This document shows, piece by piece, positions 24,930-37,380 of a stretch of DNA of 64,000 bases. A program made the position numbers and the translations under genes. Location: positions 1,964,501 through 2,028,500 of the forward strand of contig JANUWF010001281.1 of the NCBI GenBank assembly GCA_026120185.1, in the 5' to 3' direction. The first letter of the stretch is position 1. Each line of letters begins with the position of its first letter. Origin of the DNA: Voacanga thouarsii (Eukaryota > Streptophyta > Magnoliopsida > Gentianales > Apocynaceae). The notes under the pieces are model-generated. The model was not told where the DNA came from. It made no database searches and saw only the letters and a list, made by a program, of their open reading frames with translations.

Positions 24930-25450
24930 GATTTTGAACCTGGCTCTCTTATTCTGAAACTAGACTTCGACTTGCCAAGGCCTCAAATTCAACTGTGTCA
25001 CTGAGTCCTGCTTTTGCTTCTGCAGATTTTTACAACCCAAATCAGTTTCATGAGTCTTTGATCAGTAAGCAATTAGAAAAACGAAGGGCTATCAGAATCT
25101 AATTAAATCAAAATTTCCAATATAAGATGTTGAAACAAAAATAATATTGGATTGAGGGTGCTGTGCTGCTTAAAGCTTTCCTCCAAGAGAGTCGATTGTG
25201 CTTTGGTAAGCCTGAGCTTCTTCCTGCCATTAGAACCATCATCATCTTCATCGCTAATTATGGAGGAAACTCTCTCTATCTCCACCTCTTCACTATCGAT
25301 ACCGAGGCTCAAAGCCAGCGACGGCACAAAATCGACCGTCTTTTTAGCCAATTGTTCGAACTTGAAAATTGGCCTTTTCACCAACTTATTGTTGTGGCTA
25401 TCAATCTCCAGCACAGTGTTCTCGGCAGCTGACGGAAAACCTTAACCTAG
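24930..25450 (-). pseudogene. HD-Zip class II homeobox pseudogene fragment
   Basis: Exon 1 (about 25447-25157) has an N-terminal PSLALSLG motif, an acidic stretch [11 protein letters not shown], and the start of the homeodomain [18 protein letters not shown] followed by KQHSTLNP. An intron ends in CTGCAG at 25020. Exon 2 (25019-24933) continues KQKQ, QLNLRPWQVEV, a TAG stop at 24962-24960, then FQNKRARFK. The stop replaces the almost invariant Trp of WFQN in DNA-recognition helix 3. The expected splice donor after LNP is missing. No leucine zipper was found downstream. HD-Zip II proteins are plant transcription factors, and this copy cannot make one. Family assignment is firm, but no specific gene name is justified. 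Confidence 0.88.
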
Positions 25451-26229
25451 TACAAGCCCTGTGGTATACAGATCATCAAAACCCATTTATTTGCAAGTCT
25501 GTACAGAGTGAAAATGGGTGAAAAGTTGCAACTTTTCTCAGCGGAGGGGTGGTTTATACGGAGTCTAGCAAGCTTTGGAGGTTTATTAAAAAGGCAAGGG
25601 AGGTAGGGTGGTGAAAGACAAGAGTCTTGATGGAAAAAATGAGGAATGAGAAATGGAAGAAAAGGAAAGAAAGGCGAGGACTTTGTGCTCGACGGGGGAG
25701 ACTGAAATGCGTGGGCTAGGAATACATAAAATACCAAATTTGACCTTTTTATATGGATCAAAATTAAAATTAGTTTTGATTTAAGATTCTATCAAAATTG
25801 TTCGAAAAAACTTAATTTGTCAAAATAAAAAAAAAAGATCAATGACTTATAAAGTTAAAAAAAAAAAAACCAATCATACCAAAAATAAAAAAGTTTAATG
25901 ACTAAACTAACTAATTTATCTATTAAAAAATATCAATATTAATTAGGTAAATTTAATGTTTCATAAGAGAATATTTTAAGTTTGGTAACTTGAATAAAGA
26001 GCTCACAAAAGTTTAGGGGCTAAATCTGTCAATTTGTCTATAAAAAAACTAATAACTTTAATCAAATTAAAAAGTGCTAACAAAATTTTAAACAAATTGT
26101 TTATTGGCAACGGAAGACTTGGATTACAATGCATAACAATTCCAATTCACTATTACACAGAATAAAGACAAAAAAAATGGTAATTCATGTCGATACAAAG
26201 TCTTCAGGCATCTTTCTACTGTCTCATCT

Positions 26230-26677
26230 TTACATATTAGCAGGATATGGCTGGAGAGGAACATTGATAAATTTCTCAAACTCCCTCATAACCTTAAAAT
26301 TATCTTCAAAATAAACAGTTCTTTCCAAGTTTTGGAGAACCTCTCTAGCTGCTTTTCTTTCTTTTTCAATCTTTCTTTTTAGTTTCAACCGTACTTGTCT
26401 TTCTTGCTTGCGCCTCAATCTTCATTTTGTCTTCTCATGCCAATCTTTCTAAATTTACACTATTCTGAGGATTAGCTTTCATGATTATGGCTGCAAAACG
26501 TACCTTTAGCATTGCTGCACGTTGAGCCTTTAGAGGATCATCGATTAAACAGCAACTTTTGCTAGAAACAGTAGGCGTTGCTGGGCTTTTGGCACGATTG
26601 AACGTCCTCTTCTTATCCACGCCTTTTAAAGAAGAGTTGGATTTTGGCACATCTTTGGAAGTGACAAACGACTTCAT
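26230..26677 (-). pseudogene. GTE-like (BET bromodomain family) C-terminal fragment
   Basis: Two minus-strand frames join across a frameshift or stop near 26435. The first (26677-26435) has DPLKAQRAAMLKVRFAAIIM. The second (26418-26230) has a basic coiled-coil-like stretch, RRKQERQVRLKLKRKIEKER, then KAAREVLQNLERTVYFEDNF. This KVRFA...ERKAARE.L..LE+TV pattern resembles the C-terminus of plant GTE proteins, where the bromodomain and NET domain lie upstream. Neither of those domains is present here. The match is by motif memory only. Confidence 0.5.
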
Positions 26678-26734
26678 CGATTGGATCAGAGAAATTGCTT
26701 CAAGGTGAATTTACGGATTGATTTGTGAATGTTT

Positions 26735-26737
<3 letters not shown>

Positions 26738-26773
<36 letters not shown>
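26738..26773. repeat. (AT)18 microsatellite
   Basis: Uninterrupted AT dinucleotide run just upstream (minus sense) of the GTE-like fragment. Confidence 0.95.
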
Positions 26774-26778
<5 letters not shown>

Positions 26779-29700
26779 ATCTAATTCTTTGGTAATTTTT
26801 AACAGTATTTATGAGGTAGTGACAAGGTTTTTTTTTTTTTTCCCTTCTAATACTCCTATATTGATTTTTGATCTCCCTCCTTTTTATCTACTCAACTTTC
26901 ATCTGATCACATTCATAGTCTTTCACCATTTTTCCTTAACAGTATTCAAAATATTGTGATACACTTTTATCTATGGGAATGATAATAACATAAGATATAT
27001 AATATATAATATTAATATAAATAATATATATAGGCTAGGCCTGGTAAACTTTAGGTCAGGCTGTAGCTAAATTGGTCCAGCCTATACTTAGTTTTAAACT
27101 CAAACCTGGATACTTAGTTTTAAACTCAAACCTGGCCTATTTCCTAAACAAGCCCATACTAGAGCAGGTCTAAATCAGGCCAGGCCGTATGCCCTTAATG
27201 AAATCCTAGTCTATTTCTATCCCTAGTCGTCTATTGTTTTTATAAAATTAAAATTTGAATATTTAAGTATTGAATTTTGTAAATTAATATTTAAATACTA
27301 ATTCTAAAATTTAAAATTTGAATATAAATTCTAAATTAAATATAATTTATGTTTATAGTATATTTTATTATAATTTAAATTAAATATAAAAATATCAATA
27401 ATTTAATGACTATTAATACATTCAAACTTCAAAGTCACATAACTTTTAATTTATTTAAAATTTATAATATAATTTCGTTGAAACTATCATTGTTTTTTCT
27501 ACCTAGTAGAACTTTTTGAGTTCTTGCTTGTAGATTTTGTTCATTAGCTTCCCTCAATATTATTCTTTTCTCACATGATAAATTAGTTTTCGTTAAGTAT
27601 TTTGAAAACATGGTAAAGCAAAGTTAATGCAAAAAATCCACATGTGACTTGACTTACATATATCTTATCCAAACTGTTGGTTTGTTGACTTGATTACAGT
27701 ATGACGGATAATTATATATGTTTAACAGTTTTATTTTAAACATAATTTTGAACTATAAAATATACAAAATATCCATTATATTTATTTGCATGAAATATGA
27801 TTAAATTTCCCCCTTTTAGTTTTATCATTTTTCTAAATCTTGATCAGTATTTGTTTCTTTATTGTATTTATGTTAGTAATAACTGTATATTACGAAGAAA
27901 TAATTTTTGAAAAAAATATAAGAGAGAAAATATTGAAATTTATTGCTAAAATAATTTTATTAAAGAACAGAAAAACTATTGTAATATAACAAATGTTCTT
28001 AGCAAAATAGAAACAAATGAAATAAATTTAATTAATATTTAATGTCCATTGTTAGAAATAAAAAATTTGAAATAATAACTGAAATTAGTATTTGCAAAAA
28101 GTTAAAATTACCAAGTTTTTTTCCAATCGTAGAAAAATTATATTTCTAAACTAAACGCTCAAGTTGTTTTGTTTATTAGTTCGGGAAAAAAAAGAAACAT
28201 TTAACGCAAAAATATAGTTTTGAGCTATGCAATTGCAACCAAACAGGTAGATGGAATTTGGAAGTATTTACTTGAAGATTTACCTTTTGAAATTTGCATA
28301 ACAACTTTTATTTATTGTATCTTTTGGACTATGAGCAGACAAAAATATAAATTATAAAATTATTAGTAAAATTTATAATTTTTATGAACCAATATTAATC
28401 ACATTACACTATTTCACACAAATATACCGGCCATGCATATTCCTAGTTCATAAATACTCTGGGGTTTAACAAGGATCTCAAAAAAGTTGTCCCACTTCAC
28501 ACTCATCTAAGTCTAAGAATACACCATTCATATGGAATATTAATTCAATAAGAGTATAACTGAACTTCAATAATAACTAATTTATAGTTTTGATCTCTTA
28601 CCATACAACATGGGAGGAACTCATTTTTAACGCTTCATGAACATATTCCATGAATAGCGGCTCGAACCCTAGCACCACCGAGATGAATGACGTATTTATG
28701 GCAGATTACTATCTCATCGACCTCATCTAAAGTATTTGGCATTGCTGTAGTATCTCTTTCAGAGTAGTCAATTGAATAATTAAACAAGACAGCCTCAGAT
28801 AGGATAAATTAATTAGACCTTGAAATTTTTGGACAAATAACATTGCTCCATGTACTTTATTATTTTGCAATTCTTATATATAATATCCAAGATCTCATTC
28901 TACCTATCATGGTGCCCCCACCCCTCACCCCAGTCCCCCAGGGGGGGGGGAATCATTCTGGCTATATGTATACTAACCGACAGTCGATATGACTTCCCAG
29001 TAGGATTTACAAATAAAACCCAGATGGTAAAACAAAGGAACTACTAATTATTAAAACTCATTTCTTCAATTACATTGGAATCCTCGTCCATGTTTGTAAT
29101 AAAAATTAGATAAATTGGTGAGTTTAATTCATAAACTTTTTTACTTTGACATAATTGATCTCTATTTTTTTTAAAAAAAAATTTATAGGCCCTTTATTTA
29201 TTTTTAAAATTTTAACATATTAGGTCTTTTGTAGGTCAACTCAAGTCAACCCATCAATTCCGATTTTGACCGTTTTAATGAAGGGCAAAATTGGTATCTT
29301 AGTGTACACCTTTTTTTTTTTTCACTTTTAAAAAATTCTTTCTTTTTTTTCCTCCTCCTTTCTTTTCCTTCATTTCTTCTTTAGTATGCCGAATTAGAAG
29401 CCATTGGATTCCATAACCGAAGAATACCATAAAAGCAGCAATACAGAAGACAACCCATAACCGGAAATACACAAGATAGATAGCTGAACACCATCAAAAG
29501 GCCTTACCCATGTCTAATGTCATTGACAAGTAGTTCAGTTGAACCTGAGATATATCCAAAACTGAGCTCAAATCTTATGAGTACAATGAAAAATCAAAGT
29601 TCGTCCCAATAAACGCATGTTTCCACATAGCGGCCACCAAAACCATCCATTTCCTTGACTGTCCTTCCATTGCTTGCTTGTTTATAATCATGCAATGTTC

Positions 29701-30007
29701 AGATGAGAAAGCATAGAGAGAAGAAGGGATTCAAATCGAGGAAGGTTAGCCACTCCAATGGCTTCATTCTCTGCTTTCACATGTTCATGTATGCTGCTAA
29801 AATGTAGAAGGCAAGAGTCTGATTGAATTTGACAATGGGACTGCTGCAAAAATCAAGGGACTGACCGTGTTGCGGAACAAATTGACTCATCCCATCTATT
29901 TTGCTTACTAACACTTACCTACAAGGCCACACCCGCTGCCTACTTTGTAATATCCGTTCCTATTTATATGAATTCTTTATGTAAGTTTTATTGAAAAAAA
30001 AAAAAAC
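26774..30007. other. AT-rich spacer with repeats, no gene seen
   Basis: No protein family was recognised. It includes a 25-bp tandem duplication (tacttagttttaaactcaaa and flank) at about 27086-27135 inside a GC-richer repeat with inverted aggcctgg/ccaggcc-type words (27045-27200). There is a C-run/G-run block at 28913-28950. A plus-strand copy of the aaattggtgagttta repeat lies at about 29103-29315. The ORF at 28850-29047 has no resemblance to a known protein. Confidence 0.6.
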
Positions 30008-30279
30008 AAATTGGCAGATTTAGTCCTCAAACTTTTTTGTTTGGCAAGTTTGATCCATAAACTTTTTTCAATTGGCAAATTTAATATTTAAAATTTTTCT
30101 ATTTCAAAAATGACCCCCAAAATAAATGTTCACTAGCATTGACCGTCACTAGGTGGATGAAGGGCCAAATAATTCATTTGAAAAAAGATGAACGACTTAA
30201 AAATTTGAAAATAAAAATTAGGGACAAAACTTGTCAAACAAAAAATGTTAAGGGACTAAATTAGTTAATTTGTCTATGT
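30008..30279. mobile_element. Palindromic foldback element (MITE-like)
   Basis: The left arm, aaattggcagatttagtcc then ttttttgtttggcaagttt, is mirrored by the right arm, aaacttgtcaaacaaaaaat then agggactaaattagttaatt. The two ~60-bp arms are imperfect inverted repeats around a ~130-bp centre. No coding content. The arm sequence resembles the ends of the dispersed repeat at 31306-34612. Confidence 0.7.
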
Positions 30280-31305
30280 CTACGCGATGCAAATTTATTT
30301 ATGTATTGGGGCTTTCATGGTTTAACATGGGATGGTATTACTCATTTTCAAAAATAAATTAACAATTTCAATTAAAAAATTAAAAATAAATTAAAATATT
30401 TATAATTTCATATTATTAGTTTCAATTTCTTGTTGTTTTAATCTATTTGGACGATTTTGAAGGTACTTTAATAAAATTTTAATGATAAATTTATAATTCA
30501 CTTTATATTATCTTGACGATAATTAAAATTCTTAGCTAATGTAGCTGTAAAAACTATTAAAAGTTAAAGTGTTATATTATCCATCATAATTAGAACGTCA
30601 TATAAAGGCAAAATATCAAACCTGATTCCTCCAGGCTTCATCATATCTAAAAATCACCTTAGAGATCGAAGAAAAAGCACAAAACCCAAACATAATACTT
30701 CTACTTGGACTCCGACGAGGAAAAAACACTTGTTTCACAAAGAGCACAAATAATCTAAGTTTAGGAGCAATGGATATTTCATTATTCAAATAGTTTTTAA
30801 ACTAATTGATCATAACTATAAAAGCATAGCATTGGTGAATAATATATATAATAAAATAATAAAAATTATATAATATGAATTAATAATATATAGTGATATA
30901 ATATATAATATAACCAATTTGGCTTGAGGCGGTTTTTATAATTTTTTATATTTAATTTTTCAGTTTTAGAAATATTAATGAAACAAAAAACAAACCAATT
31001 CAACAAAAACCACAAAATTCAATGTTGGAATAAGTGGAATCAGCCATGTAACTTCATTTCAAACCTTACCCAACATTTACGAATAAATATTCATGCTTAC
31101 AAGACTGAAATTTCTCTTATAAAATGTGGAGGAATGAATTTGGAAAGGAATGATTGTTTGAAAAACAATTACAATTGTTGTGGCAGAACATGCATTAAAT
31201 TTAAATCGTTGATCAAACAACAAATCAAAAATCGTTTTCTACTTTTTTTTTCCCAAATCAAAATATCATTCATCATTGTAAATTAAGGGAATTAGGACAT
31301 AAATA
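30280..31305. other. AT-rich spacer, no gene seen
   Basis: The only longer open frame (30978-31286, plus) encodes an Asn/Lys/Ile-rich sequence with no recognised motif, as expected by chance in such DNA. Confidence 0.5.
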
Positions 31306-34300
31306 TTCTAGGCAAATTGGTAAGTTCAATCTTTGAACTTTTTTATTTTGGCATGGTTGGTCTCTATTCTTTTTTTTTTTTTTTAAACTTCATATGTCCT
31401 CTACCTTTTTTAGTTTGGCGTATTAGGTCCTTTTGACCTAATTCTGGCCGGTCAACCTGTTAACTCCAATTTTGACCTATTAAGAAATGACAAGTTTGGC
31501 ATTTTACTGTACACCTTCAATATTTATAAAAACAAGTTAACGAGTTTACTCCCTAAACTTTTTATTTTGGCATGTTTGGTCCATATTCTTTTTTTTTAAC
31601 TTTATAGGTCCTCTATTTTTTTTTTTTCATTTGGCACATTAGGTCTTTCTAACCTAATTCTAGTGTGTCTACTCTAAATTAATCTGTCAACTCGAATTTT
31701 GACCCATTAAAAATGACAAATTTGATATTTTACTGTAAACAATCAATCATTTTTTTACTAGAATTTTATATATAAAAAATTAAAACAATTGCAAATTTAC
31801 GATCATATATGTATAAATCGTATTATCAACAATAGCTAAATCAAAGAATCAAAAGAATTTACAAAGGTAAAACCCAAACTGGTGCTGATTCAACCCTAAC
31901 CAAATCATACAACATGTCAACACTTCTTTTCTCTAAATAAAAAATCCCAATATCATATCCTCTAGTCAAGTAAGGTAAATTGGTGAGTTTAGTACCTCAA
32001 ATTTTTATTTTGGCATGATTGGTCAATATTCATTTTTAATTTTATAGATCCTTCATCTTTTTTAATTTGGCATATTAGGTCCTTCTGACCTTATTCTTGC
32101 AAGTCAACTCTAAATCAACTCGTCAACTCCAATTTTGACCCATTATATATATATAAAAAAAAAGAGGCAAATTTGGTATTTTGCTGTATACCTTCAATAT
32201 TTAATTGAAAACCCAACGGAAAATCAGTCTGTAAATTGATTTGACTATTATTTGTAATACGAATTATATGTCGGTGATTGTAAATTAGCAATTGTTTTAA
32301 TTTTATATATAGAAAATTCTAGTACAAAGAATGATTGAAGGTGTACAATAAAATATCAAAATTGCTATCTTTTAATGGGTTAAAATTTGAGTTGGTGGGT
32401 TGATTAATTATTGACCATCTGGAATTAGGTCAGAAGGACCTAATGTGCCAAACTAAAAAATATAAAGGACCTACAAAATTAAAAAAAAAGAATAGGGACT
32501 AACCATGTCAAAATAAAAAAATTTAGAGACTAAAATCACCAATTTACCACGATAGGTGTATAGTAAAATACTAAATTTGCCATTTCTTAATGGGTCAAAA
32601 TCGAAGTTGTCGCATTGACTCGCTGAAATTAGGTCGGAAGTGTTAGTGTTATGCCCTAGAGGCAATCACTTGTACATTGTATATGACACATTTTATTTTA
32701 TAAAAAGCATTATTTATCTTTCAGTTTCTTTAGATTATTTTTGAGTAATATAACTATTAGATAAAGTCCCTAATTCAACACTGTGTTAAGGAAATCATGA
32801 TAGAGATCATGATATGAGATTCCTACTACACTGTATAGTGTTAGTACTTCAATAGTCCCTAGTCATAGTATTAATGAGACAGGACATCATTAATGCATTA
32901 AGACAAGCATGTGTTAAGACTTCCTGATTTGATCAGGCGGTGATTCTCATATCCGTAAGTATTGAGATACTCAAAGTTAACACGTGGATGCTTGTTAGTG
33001 GAACAAGTTCATTGGATGACCTAACTATGAGATAATCACATGGATAACTATTTAATGCCAGTGATATAATCTCAATATAGTAAACGTGCAAGTATCCTTA
33101 GACTTGAGATCTCCAAGGTACTTTGTTTGCTGAGCCTTGTACTTTGATTCCAATCTCCAGAGTTTGATCGAGGGCCACCTATGAGATGGATATTGGGTAC
33201 ATTGTGAGGTAAACGAAAATAGTTGAGAGGGTCAATAAAGGATTCACCACTTCTAATAGTACGGGCGAATATCTCATGGCCACTTGTAGGAATTACTACT
33301 CAAGAAGTCCTTGGCCAAGGCGTATGTGCATTGGAAACAGTTCCAATTGATACACATCTAGAGTTGTGGGTTCCTGGTACAAGTATAATTATATTCGGGC
33401 CAGAATTAATATATATTCTGGAGGGAGTTGGTACTAATTCCGTACTCTAGACCGAATGAGATATTATATGGTGAAAGGAGTTAATTGCACAGTAGTTTGT
33501 TATTGAAGGGTTCATGTCAAGCCACTTGATTTCCTGGACTCTTGGGTGGTCATAATGTGTTGCTAGATACCGCTCATGATCTGGGAATATGGGTTTATTA
33601 ATTAATGAATTAATAAATCAATCCTGATTAGAATTAATAGGATTAATTCTAATTAATTAAGGATTATTAATCTCAAAGATGTTTGAATTAATTCATATTC
33701 GCTACCAATTCACTGGGAAACTTAATAGGTCACACACAAAAGAGGAATATATACTCAAGATATTATTTGATAATATAGTGGGGTTTATTGTGAGAAAGAG
33801 AAGCTGATGTGGCCAAATTATAATTGGTTATAATTTATGGGCTAATTTATAAGTCTGAGAACTTGATGGGTTCCAATTGCAATTATAGAATTGCAATTGT
33901 TTGTTTGGAATTCTCAGATGTGGTTGTTTTTGTTGAGCTTTTCAGGAGACTTCAAGGGTCACATGAAATGACTCTAAAAACATAAAACCAAGGGTCACAA
34001 GAAGCCTTATATATACATGATGATTTCTTCTCTCTCTCTCGTGGGTGTGGGTGTGTGAGTCTCTCTAAGACAACACCAAGACTCTTCTACTTCTTCTTCT
34101 TCATTCTCTGGTTTTGCTGAACAAGAAGAACAAGGAAGAAAAACCCCAACCACCATTGTTGTTTTCTGTTAGCACAGAAAATCTTGGTGCTTGAGTGTAT
34201 CCTCTGTGTGGATTACTATTAGAGATAATCACACATTGTGATTATAGTGATTAAACATACAACTCTCGTGGTGATTCTTCAAGAGGATTGCCGGATCGCG

Positions 34301-34612
34301 CCACAATAATTAAACTTGAAGAAGGAAAGTTTTGTTTTTCACACAAACAAAGAAAGGTAAAAGCTATCATCTTTGTTTCTTTGTTTTCCATATATATGTC
34401 TTGTTTTCTACACATATGCGGATCTTGGGATGGTATCTCGTTTTAATTTTTCTACTGCGCCATATATGATACGCGAGAGATACCTAACAGGAAGGACCTA
34501 ATGTGCCAAACTAAAAAAGATAGAGGACATATAATTTTTTTAAAAAAGGAATAGGGACTAACCATGTGAAAATAAAAAAGTTTAGGGATTAAATATACCA
34601 GTTTGCCTATAT
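31306..34612. repeat. Cluster of ~210-bp dispersed repeats, direct and inverted
   Basis: Plus-strand copies lie at about 31306-31515, 31535-31745 and 31972-32200. Inverted copies lie at about 32325-32530 and at 32531-32640 continued at 34495-34612. Shared landmarks are aaattggtragttta, ttattttggcatg-ttggtc, a T-run, ataggtcctct, ttggcacattaggtccttct, a gtcaactc-type motif, attttgacccatta, and tttactgtacacctt. The direct and inverted copies near 31972-32530 could form a large hairpin. No coding content. Confidence 0.85.
32641..34489 (+). mobile_element. 1.85-kb solo LTR, Copia-like, with perfect 5-bp TSD
   Basis: It starts TGTTAGTGTTATGCCCTAG and ends GATACCTAACA, so the ends TGTTAG and CTAACA are perfect inverted repeats. 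GGAAG flanks both sides (32636-32640 and 34490-34494). The insertion splits an inverted copy of the ~210-bp repeat, whose halves rejoin when it is removed. The opening ATGCCCTAGAGGCAAT-type phrase is common in plant Copia LTRs. A TATATATA box near 34008 followed by a CT-rich leader supports plus orientation. There is no internal coding region; the ORF at 33223-33450 is incidental. Confidence 0.93.
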
Positions 34613-34956
34613 TTTATTATTCCATTCACTCGTATCAATCCTAATTGTTTGTCCCGTGTACTTTTTTTTTTTGTGCGTACTATATGCATCCCCCCCCGCT
34701 CCCACCCCCAACAAAAAGAAAAAAAAAAGTAAAACATGTTTTGCTAATAATGTTTTTAGAGTAAAATATACTAGCTGTCCTGGAACTTGTTTTGAAAGAC
34801 AATGTATCCTTCAACTTTTAATATAATAGATCTAAATTACAGCAAATTAAAACATTCAATTGCGACCTTTAAATCCAATTAAACCATTAATTACTAATGC
34901 AGTGAACAATATGCCATTCATTAGCTACCCTCGAGCCTTTTTCAAGTGAAAATTCT

Positions 34957-35007
34957 TAGGTGAACTCGGTCCACAGTTTCACATGTAGATCGGATTCACC
35001 TAAGAAT
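34957..35007. repeat. Short palindrome in the left inverted repeat
   Basis: attcttaggtgaactc (34952 onward) is answered by gattcacctaagaat ending at 35007, giving a stem of about 14 bp with a loop of about 25 bases. It reuses the terminal motif of the 34946-40146 element, so it may be a nested end or a rearranged terminus. Confidence 0.7.
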
Positions 35008-36797
35008 GACACCTGTCCTAATTCATCATAAGTATTAAATACTTTTAGAGAAATACATGGATTAATCTCACTGTGAATTTAATGCATAGATGATACTTGC
35101 TAACCTCTTTTCTCCCGATGTTTGCTTATCTAAAAAAAGGTACTATATTAGCACAAAAGCTTTCCTTGATGTGTTGCTTAATGATATTGTTGGCCCAGAT
35201 GGAAATCCATTACTTCTAAGTTTGAAGCTTTCTATGGACGTCTTTAATTAGCCTTCAAGCTAACATCTTCTCCTGCTCAAATGTGTTGCCTTTTGAATTT
35301 ATTAGATTTTTCCTGGTTATATTTTGCTCTTTTTCCAATTCTGTTAACCTTGGTAGTGTATTTGTTCAATGATTGTTATATTGTTGTATATCTTTTAAGT
35401 CTTGCTTCCTTAATCTTGTATTCATCAGTTAGAATTTTTGATCTAGTGGAGATTTCTTCTTTTGCAGGAGGTATCTGCATAAGTTCACATTTTCAACTTA
35501 TGGTAGAAATATGTCCAGTAAACTCTTGATTACTTTCTATCCACACTTATTGTAGCTGGAATACTTGAAAGAAAACAATATAACCCAATACGGGAAAATA
35601 TTAGAACAACAATTAAGAAAAAACATATTTGTTTGAATTTTGAGGATACACTTACAAAATCCTTATGTAGAATAGCCTTTGATTGTACTTACAATGACTT
35701 TTATTGCATCAGCCTATATTTGGCTTGTTTGCAGGACTAATGAATCTTAAGCTAACTATGGTATAGTTTTGGTTCATTATTTGCTTTGACCAAGGTGAAG
35801 AGCTCTTAAAAACGTGGTTTGATACTCTAGCATTCTGCTAGAATGCCAAATAGGAGGTAAAAACTATAAAAAAAAAAAAAAAAAAGACATGAGGAAGAGG
35901 AAAGAGAAGAACTTCCTTCCATTTTATGATCAAAAGCAACAATATTCAATTATAGAAATAGTCTAGCTCAGCCACATGTTAGGTAAAATTAAGCTTAATT
36001 ATACTTTGCTTATATTTCAGTGGAAATTGTCATTGTGAACAAACTAGAATTATTGTTGTACTTGATTGAACCCAGATTCCAAACAAAATGATACATTGCT
36101 AGACTATATGGTAATTCAAATTCAATTAGTCTGTAGAAAATAGGAAGGACTTTCTTTGTATCAACTTCAACCAAATAGTAGGCAAAAATTATGATAGTAG
36201 GCAATGATGTATCCTTTCATTTTTATAAAAGTCATTACATGTGTCTATATGTGATGTAATTTACTTGTAAACAATGCAAAAGATGAAAGCCAAAGTATAG
36301 TTGACTTGGAAAAGTGAAATGTGACTAAAAAGGATGAGATGTTTTAATAGACAACTATTGTCATAAATCTTAAGAGTTTAGGCCAGTGAAGTGAGATGAT
36401 ATCTTTATGTCTAATGATGTTTGACTAGGAAATGCAAGTTTCAAACCCATGGTGAAATAGAAATCCCAAGTTATTATGTTTAAAGATGACAATTTCTACC
36501 TTATATAGTTTATTACTCTCTTGGAAGGGCACCTCAAAATTTCCTGTGGTGTATAACATATGTTCCCAACTTAACTTATTAAGTGGAAAATTGTAGAATC
36601 TAATTCTACCGTGTCTTGATAAATTTCTTATTTTCTAGTTTACAAATGTTAAAACTTTCTTTCATTTAGTCTATGGTCTTGAGATACAGAATTGGATTGG
36701 CTTCCAATTTGTGTTTTTTTTTCTTGTAATGACATAGAGTGCTTTTAGATGATTCCCATAATGTTTTCTTCCTATAACTACTATGCATCTGTATCAG

Positions 36798-37165
36798 GGC
36801 AAAGTTACCATCAAGCAAGGATATTAGTTTGAACCCTTAAAGGTTGATAAAAGGAAAATTTGCAAGACTTGTGAGCAACCCACCATATATTCCAAGTGAA
36901 AATATTAGCGACCTACAAGCTGAAGTGGGTAAGCATGAACAAAGACTTACCCTTAATGGTGGTGCAGATGGTCAAAATGACATCCTCCATCTGTGCAATG
37001 GAATTGCTTCATTGCTAAAGTCTGGTGGATTCTTTGTTTTTTGGGTACAAATTCTCATCCTTCATCCAACAAAGAGTATGATATTATCGTGAAAATTTTA
37101 CGTGTCAAATCTAGCAAAGTTTTTAACATTTAATTGAATTATATGCTCTCTCTATTTTTGCACCG

Positions 37166-37205
<40 letters not shown>

Positions 37206-37380
37206 CTCTCTTTTCTTCGTTATTGACTATTAGATCTTATTATTGTAGACAAATGATGAAAAATAAAGCAATTTTCTTGTGGATTACATGGAAACCAAAG
37301 CCATACGCTACTATCAAGATGTTATAATCACATTGGATTTTGTTGATATCCAGAGATTTGTGGGTAGATATAGAGCTTGA
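36798..37380 (+). pseudogene. HemK/PrmC-like glutamine methyltransferase, 3' exons, broken
   Basis: Exon 1 (36798-37044) follows an acceptor TATCAG. It reads VTIKQGY, an in-frame TAG, FEPLK, then after a frameshift GKFARLVSNPPYIPSENI, LQAEVGKHEQRLTLNGGADG, and LLKSGGFFVF. NPPY is the catalytic motif of N5-glutamine methyltransferases that modify peptide release factors. An intron holding an (AC)n run separates exon 2 (37249-37380), which reads TNDEK, a TAA stop, NFLVDYMETKA and DIQRFVGRY, then TGA. The family's GxGxG SAM-binding exons upstream are absent. The retained intron shows it is a DNA-level copy, not a retrocopy. Stops and the frameshift make it a pseudogene. Confidence 0.88.
37169..37203. 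repeat. (AC)n microsatellite
   Basis: An uninterrupted AC dinucleotide run within the intron of the HemK-like pseudogene. Confidence 0.95.

Noticed and set aside
25152..25445. Two plus-strand ORFs of 89-97 codons
   Set aside because: Both overlap HD-Zip II exon 1 on the opposite strand and have no motif of their own.
35281..35529. 82-codon plus-strand ORF sharing sequence with the minus-strand ORF at 39870-40070
   Set aside because: The similarity is explained by the inverted repeats of the 34946-40146 element rather than by a protein family.
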